Assembly (NCBI GenBank): GCA_023415335.1
Contig: JAEZLD010000204.1
Span: 1 to 64,000 of the forward strand
Source: Bacillota bacterium
GTDB lineage: Bacteria > Bacillota > Clostridia > Clostridiales > Caloramatoraceae
Length of the DNA: 64,000 nucleotides
Direction: 5' to 3'
Part shown: positions 26,369 through 32,487 of the stretch, piece by piece
Layout: each line of letters opens with the position of its first letter
Numbering within the stretch: the stretch's first letter is position 1
The notes under the pieces: generated by a model
Database searches by the model: none
Seen by the model: the letters and a program-made list of their open reading frames with translations, nothing else
What the model was told of the DNA's origin: nothing
Position numbers and translations under genes: made by a program

Positions 26369-26745
26369 TTAAAAAATAAAACTGCTCCTGTATGTGCCAC
26401 TGATGGGTCAGCCTGCTTTATCTTTCTACCTCCCCAAGCTTGAAGGATTCCAACAAACACTAATATCCCAAGCCTTAGTATATATAACCCTATTACACTT
26501 ATTCTTGGTTTCCCTGATCTTAGGAGCATGCCAGAAGTTTTTATAATGCTGAATATGCCTACACATCTGCATAGATTTCCAATTATAAATCCTTTGGCAA
26601 TGGTTTTATCTCCTAGAATCCACATGCTTATAAAAGAAAGGCCCGCTGCTACCAATAAATTAACAGTAAATACTTTCAGATAGTGTTTTACTTTTACAAT
26701 ATTTATTATTAATTTCTTATAAAAAAATAATAGTCTGTCATACAT
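26365..26745 (-). pseudogene. atpI: ATP synthase protein I-like gene, probably a remnant
   Basis: A 126-residue hydrophobic protein with four predicted membrane segments and an AtpI-like order: a first pair of helices, FIIGNLCRCVGIFSII, then VIGLYILRLGILVFVGIL. The final 15 residues (QADPSVAHTGAVLFFK) do not fit the family and run toward the atpB fragment, suggesting a frameshift or deletion. It precedes the atpB and atpC fragments as in intact atp operons. The frame is open, so a protein could still be made, but its partners are gone here. Confidence 0.6.
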
Positions 26746-26823
26746 ACAACAGGCTATTACAGAAATGCCATTATTTAATTTTACTCTAAATAATACTAAT
26801 CAATGTACCTGCAATTCCATGTT

Positions 26824-26937
26824 TTATAAAAGAACTGCAACAGCACTAAGTATTAACATTAACACAAGAAGAAGCGCTATTGCTATCTTTGCATAATACA
26901 TTGCATCCTTCTTGTTCCCATATTTATCATACTTCAT
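26824..26937 (-). CDS. 37-residue small membrane protein
   Basis: Reads MKYDKYGNKKDAMYYAK and then a single hydrophobic helix of about 20 residues rich in Leu/Ile/Val to the stop. ATG is at 26937, with GGGGGTTGAGGCAA upstream. The charged N terminus and one C-terminal helix suggest an N-in membrane peptide. No family is recognised. It lies between the decayed atp genes and a cupin gene, with spacing that suggests separate transcription. Coding is supported by the ribosome site and composition only. Confidence 0.5.
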   Translation of the reverse strand: MKYDKYGNKKDAMYYAKIAIALLLVLMLILSAVAVLL

Positions 26938-26977
26938 TTGCCTCAACCCCCAAGAAATATTACATTATTTATCAACC

Positions 26978-27001
26978 GATGGCTGCTACAATGCAGCCAT
27001 C
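26978..27001 (-). terminator. Hairpin after the cupin gene
   Basis: GATGGCTGC pairs perfectly with GCAGCCATC across six bases. The following bases are not a clean U-run, so termination is likely but not certain. Confidence 0.5.
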
Positions 27002-27004
27002 CTG

Positions 27005-27382
27005 TTATACATTGTTATATGGCTCCCCTGATTGGAAGCCTATTTCCTGAATATCTCTGCCATTGCCAGGATTAGGACAGAGAGTTACCATACAGGAAGC
27101 ATTTATTCCTGTATTGTTTTTTGCTCCAATCATTTCACTTCCATTAAAGCTGATTATATCCCCCTCTGCCATACATACCTCTTTCTCTCCTATAGTAAAA
27201 AGCATCGAGCCCTTCACAATATACGCTGAGCCCTCACTGTCTCCATGGCGGTGCTGTGGAACAACCTGCCCAGGCATTAGATTTAATAGGAAGCATAGCA
27301 TATGGCTGCTATCAATAACAGTATCTCTTACAAATTCATTCTTATTATATTTAAAATGATCGGTTATATTATCAATCTTCAT
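27005..27382 (-). CDS. Cupin-domain protein
   Basis: A single-domain cupin of 125 residues. The first motif gives Q-H44-R-H46-G-D-S-E50-G with the usual metal ligands, followed by YIVKGSMLFTIGEKE and AEGDIISFNG. The fourth ligand His of motif 2 is not obvious, so metal binding may be incomplete. GGGAGGGTATAAG precedes the ATG. Small cupins of this kind often bind or sense small molecules or act as isomerases. The role here is unknown. Confidence 0.8.
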   Translation of the reverse strand: MKIDNITDHFKYNKNEFVRDTVIDSSHMLCFLLNLMPGQVVPQHRHGDSEGSAYIVKGSMLFTIGEKEVCMAEGDIISFNGSEMIGAKNNTGINASCMVTLCPNPGNGRDIQEIGFQSGEPYNNV

Positions 27383-27568
27383 CTTATACCCTCCCTTTCT
27401 TATACTTCATGTTTATTATCTGTAATAAAGAAGGGTTTTATAACGCTTTAATACCTACTCAAAACCATGCCTAATACACTAATATTATAATAATCATATG
27501 TGTATTCATTAGTCAACGGATAATTTAGAAATAAGCAGCATATCTAGCGCATTAAATTCATTATTTTT

Positions 27569-27820
27569 TTGATTAAACGCCACAGATTTCATGACGGAAT
27601 CGACATAGCAGCCGTGTATGGTGCCAAAATAAGAGCTTCTGCAGATGGGCTTTTTAAAATACTCCCTACCGGAAAGCTTCTTGGAGATGTGGAGATAAAG
27701 AACATATCCATAGGGGATAGAGCTCTGTTCTATGGAAGATTCTCAACAATAAGCTTCAAGGAAAAGGATGTGCCAGCCGATACCAGTGAAGAATTAAGAT
27801 TTAATAGTCTTTTAGCCTAA
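27569..27820 (+). pseudogene. Decayed M23 peptidase (LytM-like) fragment
   Basis: The open frame from TTG 27569 reads FHDGIDIAAVYGAKIRASADG, which keeps the H-x-x-x-D zinc motif of M23 peptidases. It then reads VEIKNISIGDRALFYGRFSTISFKEKD, aligned to the usual VxIxHGxGxxTLYGHLSxIxVxxGD. The second H-x-H motif has become Y-G-R, and the N-terminal region is absent. There is no signal peptide and no ribosome site, and several insertions or deletions are apparent. It is best read as a non-functional remnant. Confidence 0.65.
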
Positions 27821-27853
27821 GCTGTTATTTTAAGAAACAGCCTAGGCTTTTTC
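27814..27853 (+). terminator. Terminator after the M23 remnant
   Basis: AGCCTAaGCTGTT pairs with AACAGCcTAGGCT and is followed by TTTTTC. It also insulates the array that follows. Confidence 0.85.
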
Positions 27854-27882
27854 TTTTTATGTATGACAAATAAAATTATTTG

Positions 27883-27912
27883 GTAACACTTTTCCCCATA
27901 CCTCATACAATA
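27883..27912 (+). promoter_or_regulatory. SigK/SigE-like promoter, distal
   Basis: GTAACA (27883-27888), 15-base spacer, CATACAATA (27904-27912). This matches the SigK pattern (-35 AC core, -10 CATAnnnTA), and the -10 also fits SigE. Confidence 0.55.
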
Positions 27913-27978
27913 TTATTAGATGCAAAACCTACATAACAAAAGATAATAGATTTTACGACATTACAAAAGTCAAAAGCT

Positions 27979-28008
27979 GTAACATTTTACTAGAGATATC
28001 ATACAATA
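27979..28008 (+). promoter_or_regulatory. SigK/SigE-like promoter, proximal
   Basis: GTAACA (27979-27984), 15-base spacer, CATACAATA (28000-28008). It is identical in boxes and spacing to the site 96 bases upstream and lies 77 bases before the first small membrane gene. Confidence 0.6.
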
Positions 28009-28084
28009 TTATTAGAAAAGTCATATATAATAGCTTCAAATGCATAAAACTAGGCAACATAACCTAAATAAGGGGGTAAATATT

Positions 28085-28216
28085 ATGTTCTGTTCAGTAA
28101 TCCCACTTTTCATATTAGTTGGCTTACTTGCCCTGTTCATTCCAGGAGGCTTCTTCTTTATCCTCTTGCTCATACTCCTTCTCATTCTCTTCTGCACCTG
28201 CGGAGTATGCAAGTAA
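28085..28216 (+). CDS. Small membrane protein S1 of the PGG-core family
   Basis: 43 residues. After MFCSVIP comes a 30-residue hydrophobic stretch, LFILVGLLALFIPGGFFFIL and LLILLLIL, with a Pro-Gly-Gly kink in the middle, then a cysteine-rich tail FCTCGVCK. It is the shortest of five paralogues in this 3.7-kb region and is essentially the shared core alone. AAGGGGGTAAATATT precedes the ATG, and two sporulation-type promoter sites lie upstream. A GGATGG/CCATCC hairpin follows. The family is not recognised beyond general likeness to tiny hydrophobic spore-associated proteins such as the YjcZ group (weak analogy). Confidence 0.7.
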   Translation: MFCSVIPLFILVGLLALFIPGGFFFILLLILLLILFCTCGVCK

Positions 28217-28294
28217 AAGCAACCTGATAAGGATTAGAGATATAGGGGGGATGGTCTTCCATCCCTGTACATAACCAAACAGGGGGGTGAAATA

Positions 28295-29089
28295 ATGAGT
28301 GATAATAATGGAGAAAATACTGCCGGAATAGATCTGAGTTCCTTACAGAACACTGACTTTTCAGCATTGATGTCCAACGTAATGAAGAATGTTGATATGG
28401 ATAAATTCAAATCAGTGCTTTCCAGCTTCAATATGAATAGCGAAAGCATGGATAAGATTATGGATGCTGTAAATAAACCTGCATCAGGTAGTGAAGGCTC
28501 CAACCTGGACATGAATCAGCTTAACGCCTTAGCATCCAACGTTCTTAAGGATATGGACACAACAAAACTTCAGTCAGTAGTATCAAACATGGCAGGAGGC
28601 AATGCTAATGCAATCAACGGACTGCTTGGCTCTCTTTTATCCAATGTAAAGGGAACTGCTACACCTGTAGCCAATGCACCCACTGTCAACAACTCTGTAC
28701 CTAATGCTTCCGGTCTTGTAGGGATGCTAAGCTCACTGCTTTCAGGAGGAAAGACACAGTCCTCAGATGGTGCAGCTCCAGCACCATCCATGCAGAATGT
28801 ACAGAACATCATGAACAAGTTTAAGCCTTCAGTTGACCTGGCAAATGCTCCTGTAGCTGTAGTTGCAGGAAGCCAGAACGACCTGAAGACCCAGTTTGAA
28901 GCCCTTTTTGGCACCATGAACATGGATCCTGCTGCTAAAGAAAAACTATCTAATACACTGGATAGCATAATTTCAAAACCAATGGTGTCTATGGATAGCC
29001 TTAAGAATGGACTTGGTGGAATTAACCTGCAACAGCTTACACCAATGCTTTCTAACCTAATGGAATCCCTAAAGTCCCAAAAGAAATAA
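28295..29089 (+). CDS. Low-complexity repeat protein L1
   Basis: 264 residues, no signal peptide or membrane helix, rich in Asn, Ser, Met and Leu. It contains repeated amphipathic segments such as FSALMSNVMKNVDMDKFKSVL (about 23-43), LNALASNVLKDMDTTKLQSVV, and LQQLTPMLSNLMESLK at the C terminus. The shared element is Asn/Asp-hydrophobic-x-x-Leu/Phe-x-x-hydrophobic-hydrophobic. The middle is Ala/Pro/Ser rich. The same motif recurs in L2 and L3. AGGGGGGTGAAATA precedes the ATG. It lies between membrane paralogues S1 and S2 and is probably co-transcribed. No known domain is recognised; a structural or coat-type role is inference. Confidence 0.75.
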   Translation: MSDNNGENTAGIDLSSLQNTDFSALMSNVMKNVDMDKFKSVLSSFNMNSESMDKIMDAVNKPASGSEGSNLDMNQLNALASNVLKDMDTTKLQSVVSNMAGGNANAINGLLGSLLSNVKGTATPVANAPTVNNSVPNASGLVGMLSSLLSGGKTQSSDGAAPAPSMQNVQNIMNKFKPSVDLANAPVAVVAGSQNDLKTQFEALFGTMNMDPAAKEKLSNTLDSIISKPMVSMDSLKNGLGGINLQQLTPMLSNLMESLKSQKK

Positions 29090-29172
29090 GGTTAAAGCCT
29101 GTATATTGCTTATGCAGCATATAGGTTAATATAAACAAGCTTCATAACAACATAAAAAGGGAGGTTTTATCT

Positions 29173-29346
29173 ATGTCATGCTGCAAACGTGAAAGGCGCT
29201 GCGGATGCCCCAATGCCGCAAATTCTCTGGTAGAGTTATTCCTTCTGGTTGGACTCCTTGCACTGTTCCTTCCTGGCGGGTTCTTCTTCATCCTTCTGTT
29301 AATACTCCTTCTCATCCTCATCTGCGCCTGCGGAGCATGCAGATAG
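29173..29346 (+). CDS. Small membrane protein S2 of the PGG-core family
   Basis: 57 residues. A basic, cysteine-rich N terminus (MSCCKRERRCGCPNAANS) is followed by the shared core LFLLVGLLALFLPGGFFFIL, LLILLLILI and the tail CACGACR. GGGAGGTTTTATCT precedes the ATG. Compared with S3-S5 it has diverged in nucleotide sequence and has a CxxxxxxCxC-type head instead of an Ala/Gly-rich one. Six or more cysteines in so short a protein suggest disulfide cross-linking or metal binding at both membrane faces. Confidence 0.7.
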   Translation: MSCCKRERRCGCPNAANSLVELFLLVGLLALFLPGGFFFILLLILLLILICACGACR

Positions 29347-29404
29347 TATCCACATACGGCAGTGGTTCCACTGCCGTGATACATAACCTTACAACTAAAA
29401 TTTT

Positions 29405-29434
29405 GTAACCAAATATATTTTAAATCATACATTA
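29405..29434 (+). promoter_or_regulatory. SigK/SigE-like promoter upstream of L2
   Basis: GTAACC (29405-29410), 15-base spacer, CATACATTA (29426-29434). Spacing and boxes match the two sites upstream of S1. The L2 start codon is 135 bases downstream. Confidence 0.55.
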
Positions 29435-29568
29435 TATTAGATGAAAAACCACAATTTCGACATAAAGAGTCCATCCCCAAACATAGATTCCTCAGGTTAT
29501 AGTATCACCAGTGAATCTGTTACATACTAATGAATAAAATATTTGTTTGTAAATCAAGGGGTGGAAAT

Positions 29569-30030
29569 ATGGCTAACTCAGGCTCCTTACTAAATATAGC
29601 TTCGTTGCTTTTAAATAATCTAGATGTTACATCCATTATGAAGACAATGCTTAATAAAGTTGACATGGGACAGCTTTCCGGAATGGTATCCGGCGTCTTG
29701 GGCTCAGGCAATGGAAATGCAGCAGCCAATTCTGCTCCACCAGCTGAAGCCTCAGCGGCAGCTGCTCCTGCTACCAATAACTCAGGCTCTTTCCTTCAAG
29801 GTTTGAATATAAATAGCTTTGCGCCTCCAATACAGACTTTAAATACCCAGGCAATGTCTGGGATGTTCTCTCAGATGTTTGGAGGTGTTCAACCAGTACA
29901 AGGCTACCAAATGCAGCAGCCCTACCTTCCTTCAATGAATCAGGGGCTGATCAATCCATACCCTATTTCTCCATATAACTATAACTACTACGGTGGCTAT
30001 CCTATGCCGCCTCAAGAGGATCTTGAGTAA
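29569..30030 (+). CDS. Low-complexity repeat protein L2
   Basis: 153 residues from ATG 29569 (AAGGGGTGGAAAT upstream, preferred to the ATG at 29530). The N-terminal part, LLNIASLLLNNLDVTSIMKTMLNKVDMGQLSGMVSGVL, carries the L-family motif twice, including D-M-G-Q-L-x-G-M, which L3 repeats as D-I-G-Q-L-x-G-I. An Ala/Pro/Ser linker and a Tyr/Pro/Gln-rich tail (QMQQPYLPSMNQG... YPISPYNYNYYGGYP) follow. The tail resembles aggregation-prone or coat-type low-complexity sequence. No enzyme motif is present. A SigK-like promoter lies upstream. Confidence 0.75.
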   Translation: MANSGSLLNIASLLLNNLDVTSIMKTMLNKVDMGQLSGMVSGVLGSGNGNAAANSAPPAEASAAAAPATNNSGSFLQGLNINSFAPPIQTLNTQAMSGMFSQMFGGVQPVQGYQMQQPYLPSMNQGLINPYPISPYNYNYYGGYPMPPQEDLE

Positions 30031-30077
30031 TAACTAAAGATAAGAAATTGTAATTTAAATTTAGGAGGTAATTCATT

Positions 30078-30377
30078 ATGTTTGGTATTCCCTGCTATCC
30101 AGCAGTTTGCCCAGGTTATGCTAGACCAACAGCATACACTCCCTGTGCAGGATCATATGCAGCCCCTGTAGCAGCCGCTGCAGCTGCAGCACCTGTAGCA
30201 ACCGCAGCTAGAACTTCAGGCTGTGGCGGTTGCAGTGGATGGAGTGGCATAATAGCACTCTTCATATTGGTTGGACTTCTTGCACTGTTCATCCCTGGAG
30301 GATTCTTCTTTATCCTTCTGCTCATACTCCTTCTTATCCTTATCTGCTCTTGCGGAGTATGCGGCACCAGATACTAG
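30078..30377 (+). CDS. Small membrane protein S3 of the PGG-core family
   Basis: 99 residues. The Cys/Tyr/Pro-rich head (MFGIPCYPAVCPGYARP) is followed by an alanine-rich stretch (VAAAAAAAPVATAA), RTSGCGGCSGWSG, then the shared membrane core LFILVGLLALFIPGGFFFIL and LLILLLILI. The tail is CSCGVCGTRY, identical in S4 and S5. TTTAGGAGGTAATTCATT precedes the ATG, 47 bases after L2. A GC-rich palindrome follows. The core DNA is nearly identical to S4 and S5, including silent positions, which points to recent duplication or gene conversion. Confidence 0.75.
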   Translation: MFGIPCYPAVCPGYARPTAYTPCAGSYAAPVAAAAAAAPVATAARTSGCGGCSGWSGIIALFILVGLLALFIPGGFFFILLLILLLILICSCGVCGTRY

Positions 30378-30388
30378 TGAATATAAAA

Positions 30389-30423
30389 AAGGATGGGAGG
30401 GGGTATACCCCCTCCTCCATCCC
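30389..30423 (+). promoter_or_regulatory. GC-rich palindrome after S3
   Basis: GGATGG-GAGGGGGTATACCCCCTC-CTCCATCC is a nearly perfect foldback centred on GTATAC. No U-run follows. It may protect message ends or attenuate transcription between genes. Confidence 0.55.
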
Positions 30424-30538
30424 TCTACATAGCAGCTTTGGAAGGCCTCATAATTTTATAATTTTTAATAATGCAATTTCCTTTTATATAGATTAAGCAT
30501 TCGATGAAAATTAATACAAGTTTCAGGAGGTTTTAATT

Positions 30539-30817
30539 ATGCCATTTGGATATGGATGTGGACCAATGGGAAATTTTGCACTCTATTCAGGAGCAGGCGG
30601 CGGATGCCGTCCAGCACCAGTAGTTCAGCAAGCTGTAGCTACTGCTGCAACAACTAGAACGTCCGGCTGTAGCAGTGGATGGGGCGGTTTAATACCACTC
30701 TTCATACTAGTTGGACTTCTTGCCCTGTTCATCCCTGGAGGATTCTTCTTTATCCTTCTGCTCATACTCTTGCTTATTCTTATCTGCTCTTGTGGAGTAT
30801 GCGGCACCAGATACTAG
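30539..30817 (+). CDS. Small membrane protein S4 of the PGG-core family
   Basis: 92 residues. The head is MPFGYGCGPMGNFALYSGAG with GGGCRPAPVV, then an Ala/Thr stretch, RTSGCSSGWGGLIP, the shared core and tail CSCGVCGTRY. TTTCAGGAGGTTTTAATT precedes the ATG; the same 18 bases precede S5. The Gly/Tyr/Cys-rich head with one core helix hairpin recalls small spore-coat-associated proteins, but no named family is recognised. It is a tandem duplicate of S5. Confidence 0.75.
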   Translation: MPFGYGCGPMGNFALYSGAGGGCRPAPVVQQAVATAATTRTSGCSSGWGGLIPLFILVGLLALFIPGGFFFILLLILLLILICSCGVCGTRY

Positions 30818-30828
30818 TGAATATAAAA

Positions 30829-30863
30829 AAGGATGGGAGGGAGTATACCCTCTCCTCCATCCT
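30829..30863 (+). promoter_or_regulatory. GC-rich palindrome after S4
   Basis: GGATGG-GAGGGAGTATACCCTCTC-CTCCATCC is a second copy of the element at 30389, with compensating changes (GGGAGTA / TACCCTC) that largely keep the foldback. Confidence 0.55.
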
Positions 30864-30982
30864 TCTACATAGCAGCTTTGTAAGGCATAATAACTTTATA
30901 CTATTTTAATAATGCAATTTTCTTTTTTTATATAGATTAAGCATTTGATGAAAATTAATACGAATTTCAGGAGGTTTTAATT

Positions 30983-31234
30983 ATGCCATTTGGATATGCA
31001 TCATGTGGAGGCTATGGCGGATATTCCCCTGCAGCTTCAGCACCCGTTGCAACAGCTGCAGCTAGAACTTCAGGATGTGAAAGATGCAGCAGTGGATGGG
31101 GCGGTTTAATACCACTGTTTATACTGGTAGGACTTCTTGCCCTGTTCATTCCTGGAGGATTCTTCTTTATCCTTCTGCTTATACTCCTTCTTATCCTTAT
31201 CTGTTCTTGCGGAGTTTGCGGCACCAGATACTAG
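30983..31234 (+). CDS. Small membrane protein S5 of the PGG-core family
   Basis: 83 residues. The Gly/Tyr/Cys-rich head (MPFGYASCGGYGGYSPAAS) is followed by an Ala/Thr stretch, RTSGCERCSSGWGGLIP, the shared core LFILVGLLALFIPGGFFFIL and the tail CSCGVCGTRY. TTTCAGGAGGTTTTAATT precedes the ATG. It differs from S4 mainly by a shortened, reshuffled head, showing that the head evolves fast while the core is fixed. Last of the five membrane paralogues, 70 bases before L3. Confidence 0.75.
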   Translation: MPFGYASCGGYGGYSPAASAPVATAAARTSGCERCSSGWGGLIPLFILVGLLALFIPGGFFFILLLILLLILICSCGVCGTRY

Positions 31235-31246
31235 CAAATATAATAA

Positions 31247-31279
31247 AGGATGGGAGGGGTATACCCCCTCCTCCATCCT
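31247..31279 (+). promoter_or_regulatory. GC-rich palindrome after S5
   Basis: GGATGGGAGGGGTATACCCCCTCCTCCATCC forms the same foldback as after S3 and S4. It is the third copy in the array. Confidence 0.5.
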
Positions 31280-31304
31280 TATACATAATACAGGAGGTGA
31301 AATA

Positions 31305-31775
31305 ATGAGCCATCATCATCATCATAGACACAGCCGCAGCAGCTCCTCCAGCTCACCTACTACAAATCCAATAGGAGGGCTGGACTTCAGCTCGGCACTC
31401 AAAAATATCAATATTCCTTCACTGGCATCCAGCCTTATAGGCAGTATGGATATTGGTCAGCTGTTTGGCATTCTTGCGGGCATGACATCAAGCCCTTTGA
31501 AGAATACAGTAAGTCCCCAACAGTTTGCCTCACCCATAATGAGAAAGGATACATCTCAGACCGGTGCCGTAGCAGTAGAGGAAAAGGAGATTGACGTAGA
31601 AGAGGAGTACGACAGCGATGAAACCGAGTCCAATGCACCACAGGAAGCTCAGACAGCCAGTGAGAGTTCATCAGGCACAGAAGGTTCAGCTGCCAGCCTT
31701 AAATTCGACCCGGAAAAGCTTTCAGGAATGCTTAACAATCTGGTGAACATGCTAAACACTCAGCCAAAGCTATAA
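31305..31775 (+). CDS. Low-complexity repeat protein L3 with natural His-rich N terminus
   Basis: 156 residues. It begins MSHHHHHRHSRSSSSSSPTT, then has the L-family segment [20 protein letters not shown] with GSMDIGQLFGILAGM, an acidic Glu/Asp/Ser-rich middle (EEKEIDVEEEYDSDETES), and the C-terminal motif FDPEKLSGMLNNLVNML. ACAGGAGGTGAAATA precedes the ATG. The His cluster is encoded by mixed CAT/CAC codons within native flanks, so it is not a cloning tag, and may bind metal. Last gene of the array; a terminator follows. Function is unknown. Confidence 0.75.
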   Translation: MSHHHHHRHSRSSSSSSPTTNPIGGLDFSSALKNINIPSLASSLIGSMDIGQLFGILAGMTSSPLKNTVSPQQFASPIMRKDTSQTGAVAVEEKEIDVEEEYDSDETESNAPQEAQTASESSSGTEGSAASLKFDPEKLSGMLNNLVNMLNTQPKL

Positions 31776-31851
31776 CTTTTGGCAAACATAATAGTAAAAG
31801 GTATTGGCTTCGTATAAATCACTAATTGAATAATGTGCTTTAATATCACAG

Positions 31852-31878
31852 AAAAGTCTGGTTTTCACCAGACTTTTC
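31852..31878. terminator. Bidirectional terminator between L3 and engB
   Basis: AAAAGTCTGGT pairs with ACCAGACTTTT around a short loop. It serves the converging plus and minus transcripts. Confidence 0.85.
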
Positions 31879-31896
31879 CTCATTAATTGATTATTC

Positions 31897-32487
31897 TTAG
31901 TTTTTAATTACAGTACTGTCTATTGTTTCCCAAACCTCTTCCTTGCCAATACGGGTTTCAGAGGAAAAGGGAATAAGCTTATCCTCCTTGGACATACCCA
32001 GTTCTTCCTTTATAACCCTTATGTTTTTAGAAAGCTGGTTTTTAGAAAGCTTATCACTTTTTGTGGCTATAACTACCATAGGAAGTTCTGTGGACTTCAT
32101 CCAAGAGTACATCAACTTGTCATCACCTGTAGGCTCATGGCGGGAGTCAACCAGAAGTATAACCAGCTTAAGCTGACTTCTTTCCGATAGATATCTTTCA
32201 ATCATGTGTCCCCACTTCTGCTTTTCATTTTTTGAAACAGCAGCATAGCCGTAGCCTGGCAAATCCACAAAATACATGATGTCGTTTATATTATAAAAAT
32301 TGATGGTCCTTGTTTTTCCCGGAGTACCACTTGTTCTGGCCAGAGCCTTTCTATTAACAAGGGTATTTATAAGGGAGGATTTACCCACGTTGGATCTTCC
32401 TGCAAGGGCAATCTCTGTTAAGCCAGTTGAAGGATATCCTCCAGGCTCTACAGCAACCGCTTCTATTTCGGCCTTTTTAATTATCAT
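31897..32487 (-). CDS. engB: Ribosome biogenesis GTPase YsxC/EngB
   Basis: A 196-residue TRAFAC GTPase needed for large-subunit assembly. G1 is AGRSNVGKSS, G2 TPGKTRTINFY, G3 DLPGYGYA, and G4 ATKSDKL. The length is standard. Its ATG overlaps the lonA stop (TAATG), so it is translationally coupled as the last gene of the tig-clpP-clpX-lonB-lonA-engB series. Confidence 0.96.
   Translation of the reverse strand: MIIKKAEIEAVAVEPGGYPSTGLTEIALAGRSNVGKSSLINTLVNRKALARTSGTPGKTRTINFYNINDIMYFVDLPGYGYAAVSKNEKQKWGHMIERYLSERSQLKLVILLVDSRHEPTGDDKLMYSWMKSTELPMVVIATKSDKLSKNQLSKNIRVIKEELGMSKEDKLIPFSSETRIGKEEVWETIDSTVIKN

Larger units (their letters stand above)
30264..31234 (+). repeat. Tandemly duplicated core/intergenic units of the S3-S5 genes
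   Basis: The roughly 114-base 3' parts of S3 (30264-30377), S4 (30704-30817) and S5 (31121-31234) are almost the same. The spacers after S3 and S4 (30378-30538 and 30818-30982) are also near copies, sharing the palindrome, an AT-rich middle and TTTCAGGAGGTTTTAATTATGCC. The unit is about 430 bases. Confidence 0.75.

Noticed and set aside
28182..30807. Minus-strand open frames opposite the small membrane and L genes
   Set aside because: They are mirror images of GC-biased, low-complexity coding sequence, without ribosome sites or recognisable domains.
30389..31279. Regularly spaced palindromes considered as a CRISPR array
   Set aside because: The repeats follow complete genes, are about 420-440 bases apart and have no short unique spacers; no cas gene is present.
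31305..31340. Polyhistidine start of L3 taken as a cloning artefact
   Set aside because: It uses mixed CAT/CAC codons, has a native ribosome site and flanking sequence, and belongs to the surrounding gene array.
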